From the NCBI RefSeq assembly GCF_000661955.1, contig NZ_CP007597.1, forward strand, positions 186,001-250,000: a DNA stretch of 64,000 nucleotides, read 5' to 3'. Positions 36,401 through 42,846 of this stretch are shown here, one piece after another. The stretch's first letter is position 1. Each line of letters starts with the position of its first letter. The notes under the pieces were generated by a model. That model searched no databases, was not told the DNA's origin, and saw only the letters and a program-made list of their open reading frames with translations. The stretch comes from Stenotrophomonas rhizophila (GTDB lineage Bacteria > Pseudomonadota > Gammaproteobacteria > Xanthomonadales > Xanthomonadaceae). Position numbers and translations under genes: made by a program.

Positions 36401-38052
36401 ACCTGTACATGGCCGACAAGGGCGAACTGCGCAGCCTGGGCCCGGTGGCCAACGCAGCCGCCGGTGACCGCAGCAGCGGGGCCGCCATTGCCGTGGCGGC
36501 CGGCGTGGGCCCGCACGGTGCGGATTGGACCGGCTTCGCCGCGCGCTACCTGGACGCGGCCAACCTGGCCGACCCCAACCGCGCGCTGGGCGAACAGGCC
36601 GGCAAGGTGGTGCGCGTGTATGGCGGCGCCACCTCGTTGGCGCAGTGGCTGAAGAGCGAGTTCGGCTACGGCGGTGACGAGGCCGGTGCCAGCGCGTTCC
36701 TGGCCCAACAGCAGCAGACCCTGGACCAGGCGCGCGATGCCGCCACCGCCAGCGGTGCCACCGGCGTGGCCAACCGCGACCTGGCCCGCGAGTTCAAGCA
36801 GGACAGCCAGCTGCATCTGGTCAACTGGCTCACCGCCCGCTTCGGCGGTGCCAACGGCCGTGGCCTGCACTTCGACGCGGCCCGCATGGACGCGCAGGCG
36901 TTCTTCGCGCAGCTGCCGGCCGAACAACAGAGCGCGTTCCTGCGCAACGTGTACTACGCCGAGCTCAAGGCCGGCGGACGCGAGTACACCGACGTGGACG
37001 GCCCGCGCGAGGGCAGCTACCTGCGCGGCCGCGAGGCCATCGCCACGCTGCTGCCGGCAAAGGACGCCACCGGCAGCGAGATCGCCTACCGCGGCGACCT
37101 CACCATGTTCAGCAGCGCCCAGTACTTCGAGAAAACCGGCGACGTGGTGGCCACCCGCCGCCCGCTGCCGGGCAAGCGCTACGTGACCGAGGCCGAGTGG
37201 ATCGCCGCCGGTCGTCCCAGCGAAGGCCTGCCGTTCTACCGGGTCAACGATGCCGGCATCCATACCGATTTCGGCGGCGACATCAGCCTGCTGGTGCCCG
37301 GTGGGCGCGCGCTGGTCGGTGTCGATGGCGGGTTCGTGCCGGGGGCGGGCTCGGGCGTGCTCACCCAGGGCGAGGGCGACATCAACATCTATGCGCGTGG
37401 CAGCCTGCTGCTCGGCCAGAGCCGCATCTTCACCACCTTCGGCGGCAACGTGCTGGCCTGGTCGGCAGAAGGCGACATCAACGCCGGACGCGGCAGCAAG
37501 ACCACCGTGGTCTACACCCCGCAGCGCCGCGTCTACGACAGCGTGGGCAACGTCAGCCTGTCGCCGAACACGCCCACTACCGGTGCCGGCATCGCCACCC
37601 TCAACCCGATCGCCGAAGTGCCGCCGGGCGACATCGACCTGATCGCACCGCTGGGCACCATCGATGCAGGCGAAGCGGGTATCCGTGTCTCCGGCAACGT
37701 CAACCTGGCCGCGCTGCAGGTGCTCAACGCCGACAACATCCAGGTGCAGGGCAAGGCCGTGGGCATCCCGATGGTGGCGGCGGTGAACGTCAACGCGCTG
37801 ACCTCGGCCAGTGCGGCGGCCAACAACGCCGTGCAGGCCGCGCAGGACATGGTCAAGCGGCAAACGCGCCAGGCCCAGCCGTCCACCATCAGCGTGCAGG
37901 TGCTCGGCTTTGGCGAAGAGACCAGCAGCGTCACCCCGGCCAAGGGCGACGACCGCTACGACCCCGACAGCGTGGTGCAGGTGGTGGGCATGGGCGAATT
38001 GAGTGCCGAGCAACGTGCGCGCATGGCGGCCCCGGGCCCGCAACGGCAGTGA
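24430..38052 (+). CDS. Giant filamentous-haemagglutinin-like exoprotein (TpsA) with DUF3739-type C-terminus
   Basis: The 4540-residue protein starts MVKQQNGSVV with an export signal ending near ASATAQQ. The TPS secretion domain lies at ~120-300 (KAILNWETFNVGRNTVVDFDQQ, LLNRVNDPSARPSQILGRIQGQGTVMLVNRNGVVFDGG). Thousands of residues of Gly/Ala/Asp-rich beta-helix repeats follow. The last ~900 residues match the DUF3739 tail of this haemagglutinin family (GDISLLVPGGRALVGVDGG, GEGDINIYARGSLLLGQSRIFTTFGGNVLAWS, GDIDLIAPLGTIDAGEAG). Such proteins are adhesins or surface scaffolds secreted by a partner barrel, encoded next. The frame is open over 13.6 kb. The upstream in-frame ATG at 24349 lacks a signal and was not used. 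Confidence 0.93.
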   Translation: MVKQQNGSVVGASLRTPQVRPLAQAIAVMLVAGGVVASATAQQAFSPAWFANKGVQQQNAVQSGRLPNGMPSNLVRTDAQAQKARDTLKTSLDNLNTAAQAIAMQQRMQQTARDAARLRAGSVPDGLGEGGLKVDDDALTRGWSNASGPVQSSKDGTTTVSIAQTADKAILNWETFNVGRNTVVDFDQQAGWSLLNRVNDPSARPSQILGRIQGQGTVMLVNRNGVVFDGGSQVNVKNLAAAAVNISDAQFRKGLYSDAQGSGFIPTFGNEVTTTASSFSHAAASGDVVVERGAQITTHVPGSVTDGGGYVLMLGRQVHNHGQITTANGQTTLAAGDAFVIRKGLGTDQNLTSTTRGNVVNTLRSPVAAAADAAPASGVVSNTGLVQASTGDITLAGHDVRQQGTLLSTTSVHTRGTVHLQTERSDTTGRVTFGEGSTTAIVLDPSATTALDVQRETLVQDSDKLGDGIAHRRDQSLVQVSSGGDVGFEAGSLTLATGGQVFVDAVGSSTVGEGARIDVAGYVGVKIAMEANNVQINVQGNEQRDAPLNRDDKSLNSKNIWLDRRDLVLVPAGTNGYEADRWYTAGGLLEVGGYLGVTGHGIGEWSAQGGTVQFSGGNVATARGSSINLSGGALDVQTGYVNLTHLKGADGTLYNASTAPGDLLYTGLYRGFEDTHARWGNTAFYYNPLIAPQRKLENGYTVGRDAGRLIVSTAQAQLQGEVDTTTFQGERQQRARDAALDGYQQAQTSVARQGQLVVGGYLPFYDKDSGQQRFSPAPLVERVTVGEGTHADAGTIALDAAWLNAQAFGGVAVYAHAGINVDQAVEVAHGGSIALHASDVRINADLRARGGSIALGDMVVQHTASGTPWLDLPISARPGDTLLHQVMVGDNITLDARGLWTNQWQDPASIAGLPFVDGGSVSLRSTGNVSLGKGSLIDVSSGAAMGVDGDVAGGKGGNVTLAAGQNMGSGVLSLDGSIRAHGVKGGGALNIENGTLVSIGGDIPDAVEHLAAGQASTLPVRLAADVILQPGDIIPLTFSITVTHVSGGKPMPVTVRPEVSSTKPVTTQAAWVLPTTVQLANYGPVRYAGEILPAGTTLWTIADLQAGYVVPANVFPGGLPIPAQTSRYTAGSVATAAITVPAGTRLPVGTVWQREVPVQSFLALDTGLFQSGFKQYNVIGRDGVSVVDGAQLEVAMPLLQVDLAAARALASGEDPHGALSTWLPPLQQDDPATGAVTLRKGAGLSLTAGTAQNAADLEIGTGSRITVDPGQAIQLTGNAQITLDGTLQARGGRISVLGGDLGEGPLLNRPNGMPNARSIWIGEHALLDVSGAAYTALGATGDRQGKVLDGGTIEIGARHDLASRDLPAIDAFVVVREGARLEASGAQAVLDLPGLGQTPVASHGGVIALSASNGLFVDGRLHAAAGGSGARGGTLALNLETPVYGQVDRWTSKGAEVDDGVRIPRELIMEQQYSGSGLGADVVAGERDPTLAYGKARYGVDAIQAGGFDTASLYVNGLLDFDGNVALSMRQALYLTASALGLATDAARDSQVRLEAPYLRLSGAARRQIDNTIMPNPVTGSRNATPATGSLGVATLADAAAITFAGDLVDVVGAVGFGAKGEIVRNAVDPLVVERDAFGTVRIQSQGDLRLRAADLFSPGNTTLAAAQIYGSGNVTVGLRSAYNEWGALTTELDPDRVLDIQRVGTALPPQPYSVFGNMSFGAAVINQGGVLRAPLGTITLGRADGTGHTGVVNLLPGSVTSVSAKGLVMPYGGTVDGLVYNYNGVDVAYQGVGGEPKVEFRSHAVNAQEGAVLDLSGGGELTGAAFLSGRGGSTDARLHPLVQMGRDGFTLPGLATNPVYAIVPGVQAGQAPLGSERGAGDPAIGQQVTIGAGVPGLPAGTYTLLPSTYALLPGAFRVELNGLAGSAAAFGTTQAMRNGSWSTSARLGIANTGSSDVLPTQLVVTAADTLRSYAQYNETSYATFALQQAAREGAPRPLLERDAKAISFNVTPPAVAGGLDLPPLQFNATVLDAPASGGTGSVARLVNATNYEILADGGQASADFNGVSVHASELNRIGAARLEIGGQLRSTYANAGTGSLQSANVITLEGSSGSNSIVLRAGAQLQAADVFLMTGRQAGGIVLEQGAGINTLGQGAAAYDATQGYIYAPGRNALLAVSNGQINLLAPDAPDTQGNGAGSIEIGACAVGDTCTGQTRLYSEGTIATATDNRFVLGDAVRYGTRNLSLAVGGINVGSAEAIADATARGTLPSGMTLNQDVLSRLLLGDTSVGAPALEALSLTARESVNFYGDVSLSTFDAVTGKSALKQLVLGTPAIYGYGDADAVARIQTDTLVWSGALAPAGSIIADGPGTGHGQLVVDAREIVLGYGPRTQPDTVRTQDRLALGFAGVHLNASERLTANQKGSLSVFETQGDWDPATRSYARRGGELFITTPLLTGAAGSVNTITAGGNLQVTGNGAAARPDNATLAGALGAEIALDSRAGSLLLDTAVLLPSGKLRLAAQGDVRLADGAQLDLAGRRIAFFDTAKYSWGGDVVIDSRSGSVQQAAGARIDLAAQNNRAGALSVRAASGAIDLAGALLGGSSGHYDAGGTEVPYSAGRIDLHGQSIADFSGLNTRLTRDGVTGARSFRIGQGDLVLGDEVVAHAVDIGLDNGQLTVNGTVDASGEQAGSIRLSARQGVSLGSTAVLDASASVLRRDSYGVAIDAPNRASIDIDAGSGTLAIASGARMDLRVAGSDRSYGTVALNAPRVGSNDVAIDAGGTIGIDGARAIQLNAFITDNSAAAGTEHTTTGESYQVIDQAYLDRLHAQSSTFIDAALGNSALVNTRLAGLRRYGDAFHLRPGVEVVANLGVNADGNLHVDGDLDLSAHRYASLNPALARSSVRGSGEAGALVLRAQGDLEVFGSISDGFDGSRLGSTFDDNGWYLTAGRQLFGSDVVVPHGGLVTLAAGSVFNSGKVLNYDLPIGDMQMAAGTLLPADARLALPLALAKGTVLGAAVHDASGALLYAAGTVLADAVTLPQGAQLSAGLRLPMAARIAAMTWPAGVALPASPIGNLVTLATDLGLAKGAFIPSDTEVKLPGGATTVNLRPTDADGNQGRIWALAPMLAAGSQSWDITLVAGADLAGADRLTIDRAGTGSLRLSDPHYGQGGAVVEIPGTGSPATYVWGDADLFVEMINVFFGEYILSFVPTSGSGFTDDQLTELIGLGLIYSGPENLNDLGYEGLAAVDSPEVPPDKEFKTLPGREQLPSVVRTGTGDLRLVSGGDIATTSLYGVYTAGTPSAVLPAQGRDPYNQPRALVTPNPSNPIGNTVLGDKGSVFEHLVDGGSQSLYQAWYPEAGGNLLLRAGGTIVGDSLGRPSSSLRPEALGIATDRVSSTAAVGNWLWRQGTGSVQGGAEGLPTAWWINFGTYVAAASGANYYNNFVEMPRLIGFTGFGTLGGGNLVLDAAGDAGMLQGRGDHGGVFINRSAGLNLAVASTGRVTADGTLVQTGGGDLDIRIGGGLNPDPALRSYTGSNSPPVANLVTVNDLHHLELNGSFTNLRGALRLEAGAVGGVELRYGSRQDAKESRPYDMYSATAATAAGGPVLVLGDAGARLDARGDLVLGTVTDPGRVAQFNNGTPFSVDGTAYQDGGWSWFSLWTPSTAVDLMAAGGNLTPSLAMHDRNTRTDAQPTDGNHVYPSVLRATAASGSIYYGTPRTAPTQGTNNEYFVAGVVLAPSPVDDVFTAHGTGQLELLAAGSIYANGIGLNMSGADPTALPSPFNPGFVGLVDTLWYGRGFVHNVSPTGLAPSVLLSGDEPSSSSQVYPLFAFTAPSASGHVYVGQTPSRYYAVNGDLVGLRTGSIVTTTNNVLSNGAIRTDTTTWYDGGGAVAIRAGRDIVNSGTPLGAFDNVGTVYGNNNGALGWFNQLKGGDPSAPPKPAAIAAGTARGNLIVHTSADDVSVVQAGRDIRFSTFYIAGPGLLDISAGRDLYMADKGELRSLGPVANAAAGDRSSGAAIAVAAGVGPHGADWTGFAARYLDAANLADPNRALGEQAGKVVRVYGGATSLAQWLKSEFGYGGDEAGASAFLAQQQQTLDQARDAATASGATGVANRDLAREFKQDSQLHLVNWLTARFGGANGRGLHFDAARMDAQAFFAQLPAEQQSAFLRNVYYAELKAGGREYTDVDGPREGSYLRGREAIATLLPAKDATGSEIAYRGDLTMFSSAQYFEKTGDVVATRRPLPGKRYVTEAEWIAAGRPSEGLPFYRVNDAGIHTDFGGDISLLVPGGRALVGVDGGFVPGAGSGVLTQGEGDINIYARGSLLLGQSRIFTTFGGNVLAWSAEGDINAGRGSKTTVVYTPQRRVYDSVGNVSLSPNTPTTGAGIATLNPIAEVPPGDIDLIAPLGTIDAGEAGIRVSGNVNLAALQVLNADNIQVQGKAVGIPMVAAVNVNALTSASAAANNAVQAAQDMVKRQTRQAQPSTISVQVLGFGEETSSVTPAKGDDRYDPDSVVQVVGMGELSAEQRARMAAPGPQRQ

Positions 38053-38207
38053 GCATGACGCCCGACATTTCCACGGCCACCGCGCGTGGCCACGGCCCGG
38101 TGCGGCCAACGCGCCGCAACTGCCTTGTGCGTGCAACGCCGGTGTTACCCGCGTTGCGCACCATCGCGGCCACCGCAGCGCGTGTTCCTTCCCTCTTCCG
38201 CAGTGAG

Positions 38208-39842
38208 ATGCTCCTGATGTCTTCAACCCCCAAGGCGTTGGCCTGGTCGCCGCTGCCGCTGTGCCTGCTGTGCGTGATGCCGCTGGCCGCCGCCCAGCAG
38301 GCACCGGCGGCCGGCACCCCGGCCACGCCCGCTGCCAACGAAACGCCGGCCGCTGCGCGCGTCACCATCAACGAGTACCTGGTACGCGGCAACAGCGTGC
38401 TGGATGCACGCGACATCGAACGCGCGGTCACCCCGCACCTGGGCCCCGACCGCACCCTGCAGGACGTGGACGCCGCGCGGCTGGCGCTGCAGGCCGCGTA
38501 CCAGCGCAAGGGCTACCAGTCGGTCTACGTCGACCTGCCCGAACAGCAGGTCAGCGGTGGCGTGGTGATCCTGCAGGTGACCGAAACCCGCGTGGGCCAG
38601 GTCAACGTGGTGGGCGCGCGCTACAACGATGCCGCGCGCCTGCGCGAGCGCGTGCCGGCGCTGCAGCCGGGCCAGGTGCCTGATTTCGACGGCGCGCAGC
38701 GCGAACTCACCGAACTCAACCGCGGCGGCAAGCGCCAGGTGGTGCCGCTGGTCAAACAAGGCGCTGCCGACGGCACCATGGACGTGGAGCTGAAGGTCGA
38801 CGACAAGTCGCCTTGGCGCTTCAGCGCCACCGTCAACAACGACCACAGCGTGGACACCGAGCCGCTGCGCAGCATCGTCAGCATCGGCCACGACAACCTG
38901 TGGCAGAAAGACCACACCGCCTCGCTGACCTTCTTCGCCGCCCCGCAGGACCTGGACCAGGCCAACGTGCTGTCGGCGTCCTACGGCTTGCCGCTGGGCA
39001 GCCCGGACTGGATGCTGGAATTCTCCGGCTACCGCTCCGACAGCAACGTGGTCTCCAGCGGCCAGACCAACGTCACCGGCAAGGGCCATGCGCTGGGCAT
39101 CAAGATCAACCACAGCCTGCCGATGACCGGCGCGTGGTGGCACCAGCTGTCGGCCGGCATCGACTTCAAGGACCTGGACGAATCGGTGGCCATGGTGGGC
39201 CAGGCGTCCGACTTCGCACCGCTCAAGTACGCACCGCTGACGCTGGGCTACAGCGGCTTCCGCCAGGGCGACAAGCACCAGCTGAGCGTGGCGCTGCAGG
39301 CCGTGTTCGGCGCGCGCAGCCTGCTGGGCTATGGCAGCAGCGACGACGAGTTCGACTGGAAGCGCGCCTACGCCGATTCCAGCTTCTTCGCGCTCAAGCT
39401 GGACCTCAGCGACACCTACACCCTGGACAGCGGCGCGCAGTGGTTCGCGCGCATCTCCGCGCAGATGACCGACCAGCCGCTGGTCTCCGGCGAGCAGTTC
39501 GCCGCCGGTGGCATGTACACCACGCGCGGCTACCGCTCGGCCGAAGGCATCGGCGATTACGGCGCGCTGGCCACGCTGGAATGGCGCACCCGCCCGTTCG
39601 CGCTGTGGGGCCTGCAGGACTGGCGCCTGTACGCCTTCGTCGATGGCGCCTGGCTGGGCCTGCGCCGGCCGCTACCCGAGCAGGCCGACAGCAGCTGGAT
39701 GTCCGCCGCCGGCCTGGGCAGCAGCCTGCGCATCAGCGACCACTTCAACCTGCGCCTGGACTACGGCCACACGCTCAGCGATGGCCCCACCACCACCAAG
39801 GGCGCGAACCGACTGCACCTGAGCGTCGGCGCCAGTTACTGA
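38208..39842 (+). CDS. ShlB/FhaC/HecB-family two-partner secretion transporter (TpsB)
   Basis: The ~544-residue outer-membrane protein has a signal peptide (LCLLCVMPLAAAQQ). POTRA domains follow (EYLVRGNSVLDARDIERAVTPHLG; AYQRKGYQSVYVDLPEQQVSGGVVILQVTE; QVNVVGARYNDAARLRERVPALQPGQ), then a 16-strand barrel with VNNDHSVDTEP, TRGYRSAEGIGDYGALATLEWR and the terminal LHLSVGASY. It secretes the exoprotein encoded 155 bases upstream, whose TPS domain its POTRAs should recognise. The start is uncertain: ATG 38208, ATG 38217 or ATG 38055 are in frame, and only the first two place the signal peptide at the N-terminus. Confidence 0.93.
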   Translation: MLLMSSTPKALAWSPLPLCLLCVMPLAAAQQAPAAGTPATPAANETPAAARVTINEYLVRGNSVLDARDIERAVTPHLGPDRTLQDVDAARLALQAAYQRKGYQSVYVDLPEQQVSGGVVILQVTETRVGQVNVVGARYNDAARLRERVPALQPGQVPDFDGAQRELTELNRGGKRQVVPLVKQGAADGTMDVELKVDDKSPWRFSATVNNDHSVDTEPLRSIVSIGHDNLWQKDHTASLTFFAAPQDLDQANVLSASYGLPLGSPDWMLEFSGYRSDSNVVSSGQTNVTGKGHALGIKINHSLPMTGAWWHQLSAGIDFKDLDESVAMVGQASDFAPLKYAPLTLGYSGFRQGDKHQLSVALQAVFGARSLLGYGSSDDEFDWKRAYADSSFFALKLDLSDTYTLDSGAQWFARISAQMTDQPLVSGEQFAAGGMYTTRGYRSAEGIGDYGALATLEWRTRPFALWGLQDWRLYAFVDGAWLGLRRPLPEQADSSWMSAAGLGSSLRISDHFNLRLDYGHTLSDGPTTTKGANRLHLSVGASY

Positions 39843-39875
39843 GCCCGACCCCCGACTTCCCCGGAGATATTTCCC

Positions 39876-41678
39876 ATGCAACGCCTTCTTGCCCTGTTGT
39901 TGTTCTGCCTGAGCATGTGCACGCTCGGCACCGCCCGTGCCGATACCCCGTGGTGGCAGGCCGACTGGAAGTACCGCAAGCCCATCACCGTGGACGCCGG
40001 CCCCAACGGCGCCGCGCTCGGCGGCAACCTCGGCCGCACCCCCGTGCTGGTGCGCCTGCACACCGGCAACTTCGCCTTCGACGGCGTGGCCGACGGCGGC
40101 AGCGACATCCGCTTCATCGGTGCCGACGGCCGCACCGTGCTCAACCACCAGGTGGAGCAGTACGACGCCAGCCTGGGCATGGCCCTGATCTGGGTGGACG
40201 TGCCGGCCATCAGCGGCACCGCACCGCAGACCCTGTGGATGTACTACGGCAACGCCGGTGCACCGGCGGCCGGCAACGGCCAGCGCGTGTTCGACCCGGA
40301 CTACAGCGCCGTGTACCACTTCGCCGAAGGCAACGAGCCGCGCGACACCACCGCCTACGTCAACCACCCCAGCGGCCCGTTCAAGGCCGCCGACGGCGCC
40401 ATCATCGGGCGCGGTGCGCAGTTGGCCGGCCAGCCGCTGCACCTGCCCGGTTCGCCGTCGCTGGCCATCGCCGCCAACGGCGCGATGACCGTCTCGGCCT
40501 GGATCAAGCCGGCCCAGCTCGGCCCGGACCAGGCCGTCTACAGCCGCCGCGAAGGCGACAACGTGCTGATCATCGGCCTCGACAACGGCGTGCCCTACGT
40601 GCGCGTCAACCAGCAGCGCAGCCAACCGGTGCCGGCGCTGGCGGCGGGGCAGTGGGCGCATCTGGCGGTAACTGCCAGCGATGGCGCGGTGGTGCTGTAC
40701 GTGGGCGGCCGCGAGGCCACCCGTATCGAGGCCAGCCTGCCGGCGCTGGCCGGTGAGGCGCTGCTGGGCGCCGACGTGGCCCCGGCCGCGGGCGCCACCG
40801 CAGCAGTGGCCATGGCCCAGCCGTTCCTGGGCGACATCGACGAAGTGCGCGTGTCCAAGGTGGCCCGCCCGGCCACCCAGCTGCTGGCCGACGCCAGTGC
40901 GCAGGGCGCCGAATCGCGCCTGGTTGCCTTCGGCGAAGACGAACAGTCCGCCGGCGTCAGCCACTTCGGTTTCATCCTCAAGGCGATGCCGGTCGACGCC
41001 TGGGTGGTGGTGGCCATGCTCGGCCTGATGCTGCTGCTGTCGTGGGCCATCATGATCACCAAGAGTCGCTACTTCGGCATCGTCGCCAAGGCCAACGAAG
41101 CCTTCACCGTGCAGTACCGCAAGGTCACCGGCGCACCGGTGGCCTCGCTGCAGGCACTGGAACGCACCGGCACGCTGGCCCCGCAGATCCGCGAGAGCTC
41201 CACCCTGTGGCGCCTGTACCGCATCGCGATGGAAGAAATGGACGGGCGCGGCTCGCACCACCACGGCCTCACCGCGGCGGCCATCACCTCCATCCGCGCC
41301 TCGATGGACGCCGAAGTCACCCGTGAAACCGAGCGCATGTCCAAGCGCATGAACTGGCTGTCCACCACCATCGAAGGTGCGCCGTACATCGGCCTGTTCG
41401 GCACGGTGATCGGCATCATGCTGGTGTTCGTGGTGGCCGCGATGGCCGGTGCGGTGGACATCAACTCCGTTGCGCCCGGCATGGCCGCCGCGCTGCTGTG
41501 TACCGCGGCCGGCCTGGGCGTAGCGATCCCGGCGTTGTTTGGCTACAACTGGCTGGCCTCGCGTGCCGAAGCCATTGCCGCGGACATGTCGGTGTTCGTT
41601 GACGAGTTCACCGCGCGCCTGGCCGAAGAGTTCGACCGCAGCGCACCGGCCGCCGTCGCGCGTCCGGTCCAGGCCTGA
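39876..41678 (+). CDS. DUF2341 and LamG-like sensor region fused to an ExbB/TolQ-type proton channel
   Basis: The 600-residue protein has a signal peptide (ending TARAD). A DUF2341-like domain follows at ~25-130 (WWQADWKYRKPITVDAG, GSDIRFIGADGRTVLNHQVEQYD, LWMYYGNAGA), then a LamG/concanavalin-like domain at ~150-330 (SAWIKPAQLG, GQWAHLAVTASDGAVVLYVGG, IDEVRVSKVARPATQL). The C-terminal 230 residues are an ExbB/MotA-type channel with TM segments near 372-394, 505-528 and 540-562 (IEGAPYIGLFGTVIGIMLVF; AALLCTAAGLGVAIPALFGYN). Ordinary ExbB is ~230-250 residues without this exported front. It is directly followed by ExbD and TonB-like genes. Confidence 0.88.
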   Translation: MQRLLALLLFCLSMCTLGTARADTPWWQADWKYRKPITVDAGPNGAALGGNLGRTPVLVRLHTGNFAFDGVADGGSDIRFIGADGRTVLNHQVEQYDASLGMALIWVDVPAISGTAPQTLWMYYGNAGAPAAGNGQRVFDPDYSAVYHFAEGNEPRDTTAYVNHPSGPFKAADGAIIGRGAQLAGQPLHLPGSPSLAIAANGAMTVSAWIKPAQLGPDQAVYSRREGDNVLIIGLDNGVPYVRVNQQRSQPVPALAAGQWAHLAVTASDGAVVLYVGGREATRIEASLPALAGEALLGADVAPAAGATAAVAMAQPFLGDIDEVRVSKVARPATQLLADASAQGAESRLVAFGEDEQSAGVSHFGFILKAMPVDAWVVVAMLGLMLLLSWAIMITKSRYFGIVAKANEAFTVQYRKVTGAPVASLQALERTGTLAPQIRESSTLWRLYRIAMEEMDGRGSHHHGLTAAAITSIRASMDAEVTRETERMSKRMNWLSTTIEGAPYIGLFGTVIGIMLVFVVAAMAGAVDINSVAPGMAAALLCTAAGLGVAIPALFGYNWLASRAEAIAADMSVFVDEFTARLAEEFDRSAPAAVARPVQA

Positions 41679-41689
41679 GGCGCACGACC

Positions 41690-42103
41690 ATGGCCAGGGC
41701 AAAACGGTTCGGCATCAAGAAGCGCGAAAAGGGCATCAACGTCACCCCGTTCGTCGACGTGCTGCTGGTGGTGCTGGTGATCTTCATCCTCACCAGCAAC
41801 GCCTCCATTCCGGGAATCCAGGTCAACCTGCCCAAGGCCAGTTCCAGCATGGCGCTGGAAAAGCCGAAGACCAAGGCGATCACCGTCGACAACGCCGGGC
41901 AGATCTTCCTCGACGCCTACCCGGTGAGCCTGGCCGAGCTGGAAGACCGCCTGCGCACCGAAAAGGCACTCACCCCCGACTTCCCGGTGATCGTGCGCGG
42001 CGACGCCCAGGTGCAGTACGCACGCGTGGTGGAGGTTCTCGACCTGCTGCGCCGGATCGACCTCAACCAGGTTGGCCTGGTGACCGGCAAACCACAGGGG
42101 TGA
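41690..42103 (+). CDS. exbD: ExbD-family biopolymer transport protein
   Basis: The 137-residue protein has a short cytoplasmic head (FGIKKREKGINVTPFVDVLLVVLVIFI). It carries the family's essential Asp in NVTPFVDVLLV inside the single membrane segment and a periplasmic domain ending in RIDLNQVGLVTGK. It forms the proton channel with the ExbB-type protein encoded 11 bases upstream. The TonB-like gene follows after 4 bases, so the three are co-transcribed. Confidence 0.93.
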   Translation: MARAKRFGIKKREKGINVTPFVDVLLVVLVIFILTSNASIPGIQVNLPKASSSMALEKPKTKAITVDNAGQIFLDAYPVSLAELEDRLRTEKALTPDFPVIVRGDAQVQYARVVEVLDLLRRIDLNQVGLVTGKPQG

Positions 42104-42107
42104 TGGC

Positions 42108-42797
42108 GTGACTGCACTCAATCCCCGTGCGCAGGGCGCGGCCGGTTGGCAGCGCTGGTGGCCGCTGGCCGCGCTGCTGGCCGGCATCGCGCTGCTCGCG
42201 CTGCTGGCATGGCTGCTGCTGTTCAAGGACACCGCCAGTACCCGCCGCCCGCAGGTGGAGGTGCCGATGGTGATGCTGCCCCCACCGCCGCCCCCGCCAC
42301 CGCCGGAACCCGAGCCCGAACCCGAACCCAAGCCCGAAGAGGTCATGCCCGAACCGGAGCCGCTGGACGAGGTGCCCAAGCCCACCGAGGAAGCGCCCAC
42401 CCCGGACACCGCCGACCCGGTGACCATGGACGCCACCGCGCAGGCCGGTACCGACAGTTTCGGCATCCAGTCCGGCAGCGGCGGTGGCCGCAGTGGCACC
42501 GGCGGCGGCGGCGCTGGCAACGGCACGTACGGGCGCTACCTGGGCTACGTGCTGCAGCAGGCCGTCGCACGCGACGAGCAGGTTCGCCGGCTGTCGTTCC
42601 AGCTCACCGTCAACATCTGGCTGGACCCGACCGGTGCGGTCACGCGGGTGGAACTGCTGCGTGGCAGCGGCAATCCCGAGGCCGACGAACGCGTGCTGCA
42701 GGCCATCCGCGCGGTGGGCCGCATCGACGAGCGCCCGCCGGCGTCGCTGGATTTCCCGGCGCGCGTGCTGGTGCAAGGCCGGCGCCCGGCCGGCTAG
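42108..42797 (+). CDS. TonB-like energy transducer
   Basis: The 229-residue protein has a cytoplasmic N-terminus and one membrane anchor at ~17-40 (LAALLAGIALLALLAWLLLF). The periplasmic linker is Pro/Glu/Lys-rich (~58-105, runs of P followed by EPEPEPEPKPEE), and the C-terminal TonB domain (LSFQLTVNIWLDPTGAVTRVELLRGSGNPEADERVLQAI) sits at ~155-225. The conventional TonB YP motif is not evident. The GTG start lies 4 bases after exbD. It should couple the adjacent channel to an outer-membrane partner, possibly the porin-like or FhaC-like product of the same operon. Confidence 0.88.
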   Translation: MTALNPRAQGAAGWQRWWPLAALLAGIALLALLAWLLLFKDTASTRRPQVEVPMVMLPPPPPPPPPEPEPEPEPKPEEVMPEPEPLDEVPKPTEEAPTPDTADPVTMDATAQAGTDSFGIQSGSGGGRSGTGGGGAGNGTYGRYLGYVLQQAVARDEQVRRLSFQLTVNIWLDPTGAVTRVELLRGSGNPEADERVLQAIRAVGRIDERPPASLDFPARVLVQGRRPAG

Positions 42798-42846
42798 GCG
42801 CGGCCGCCTCCTTCTTCCCGACTTTCCTTTTTCTGCGAGCAAGCTG

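Noticed and set aside
24430..38052. Contact-dependent inhibition (CdiA) system
   Set aside because: No variable toxin domain after a VENN-like motif and no small immunity gene follow; the next gene is the TpsB transporter and the C-terminus is the DUF3739 type.
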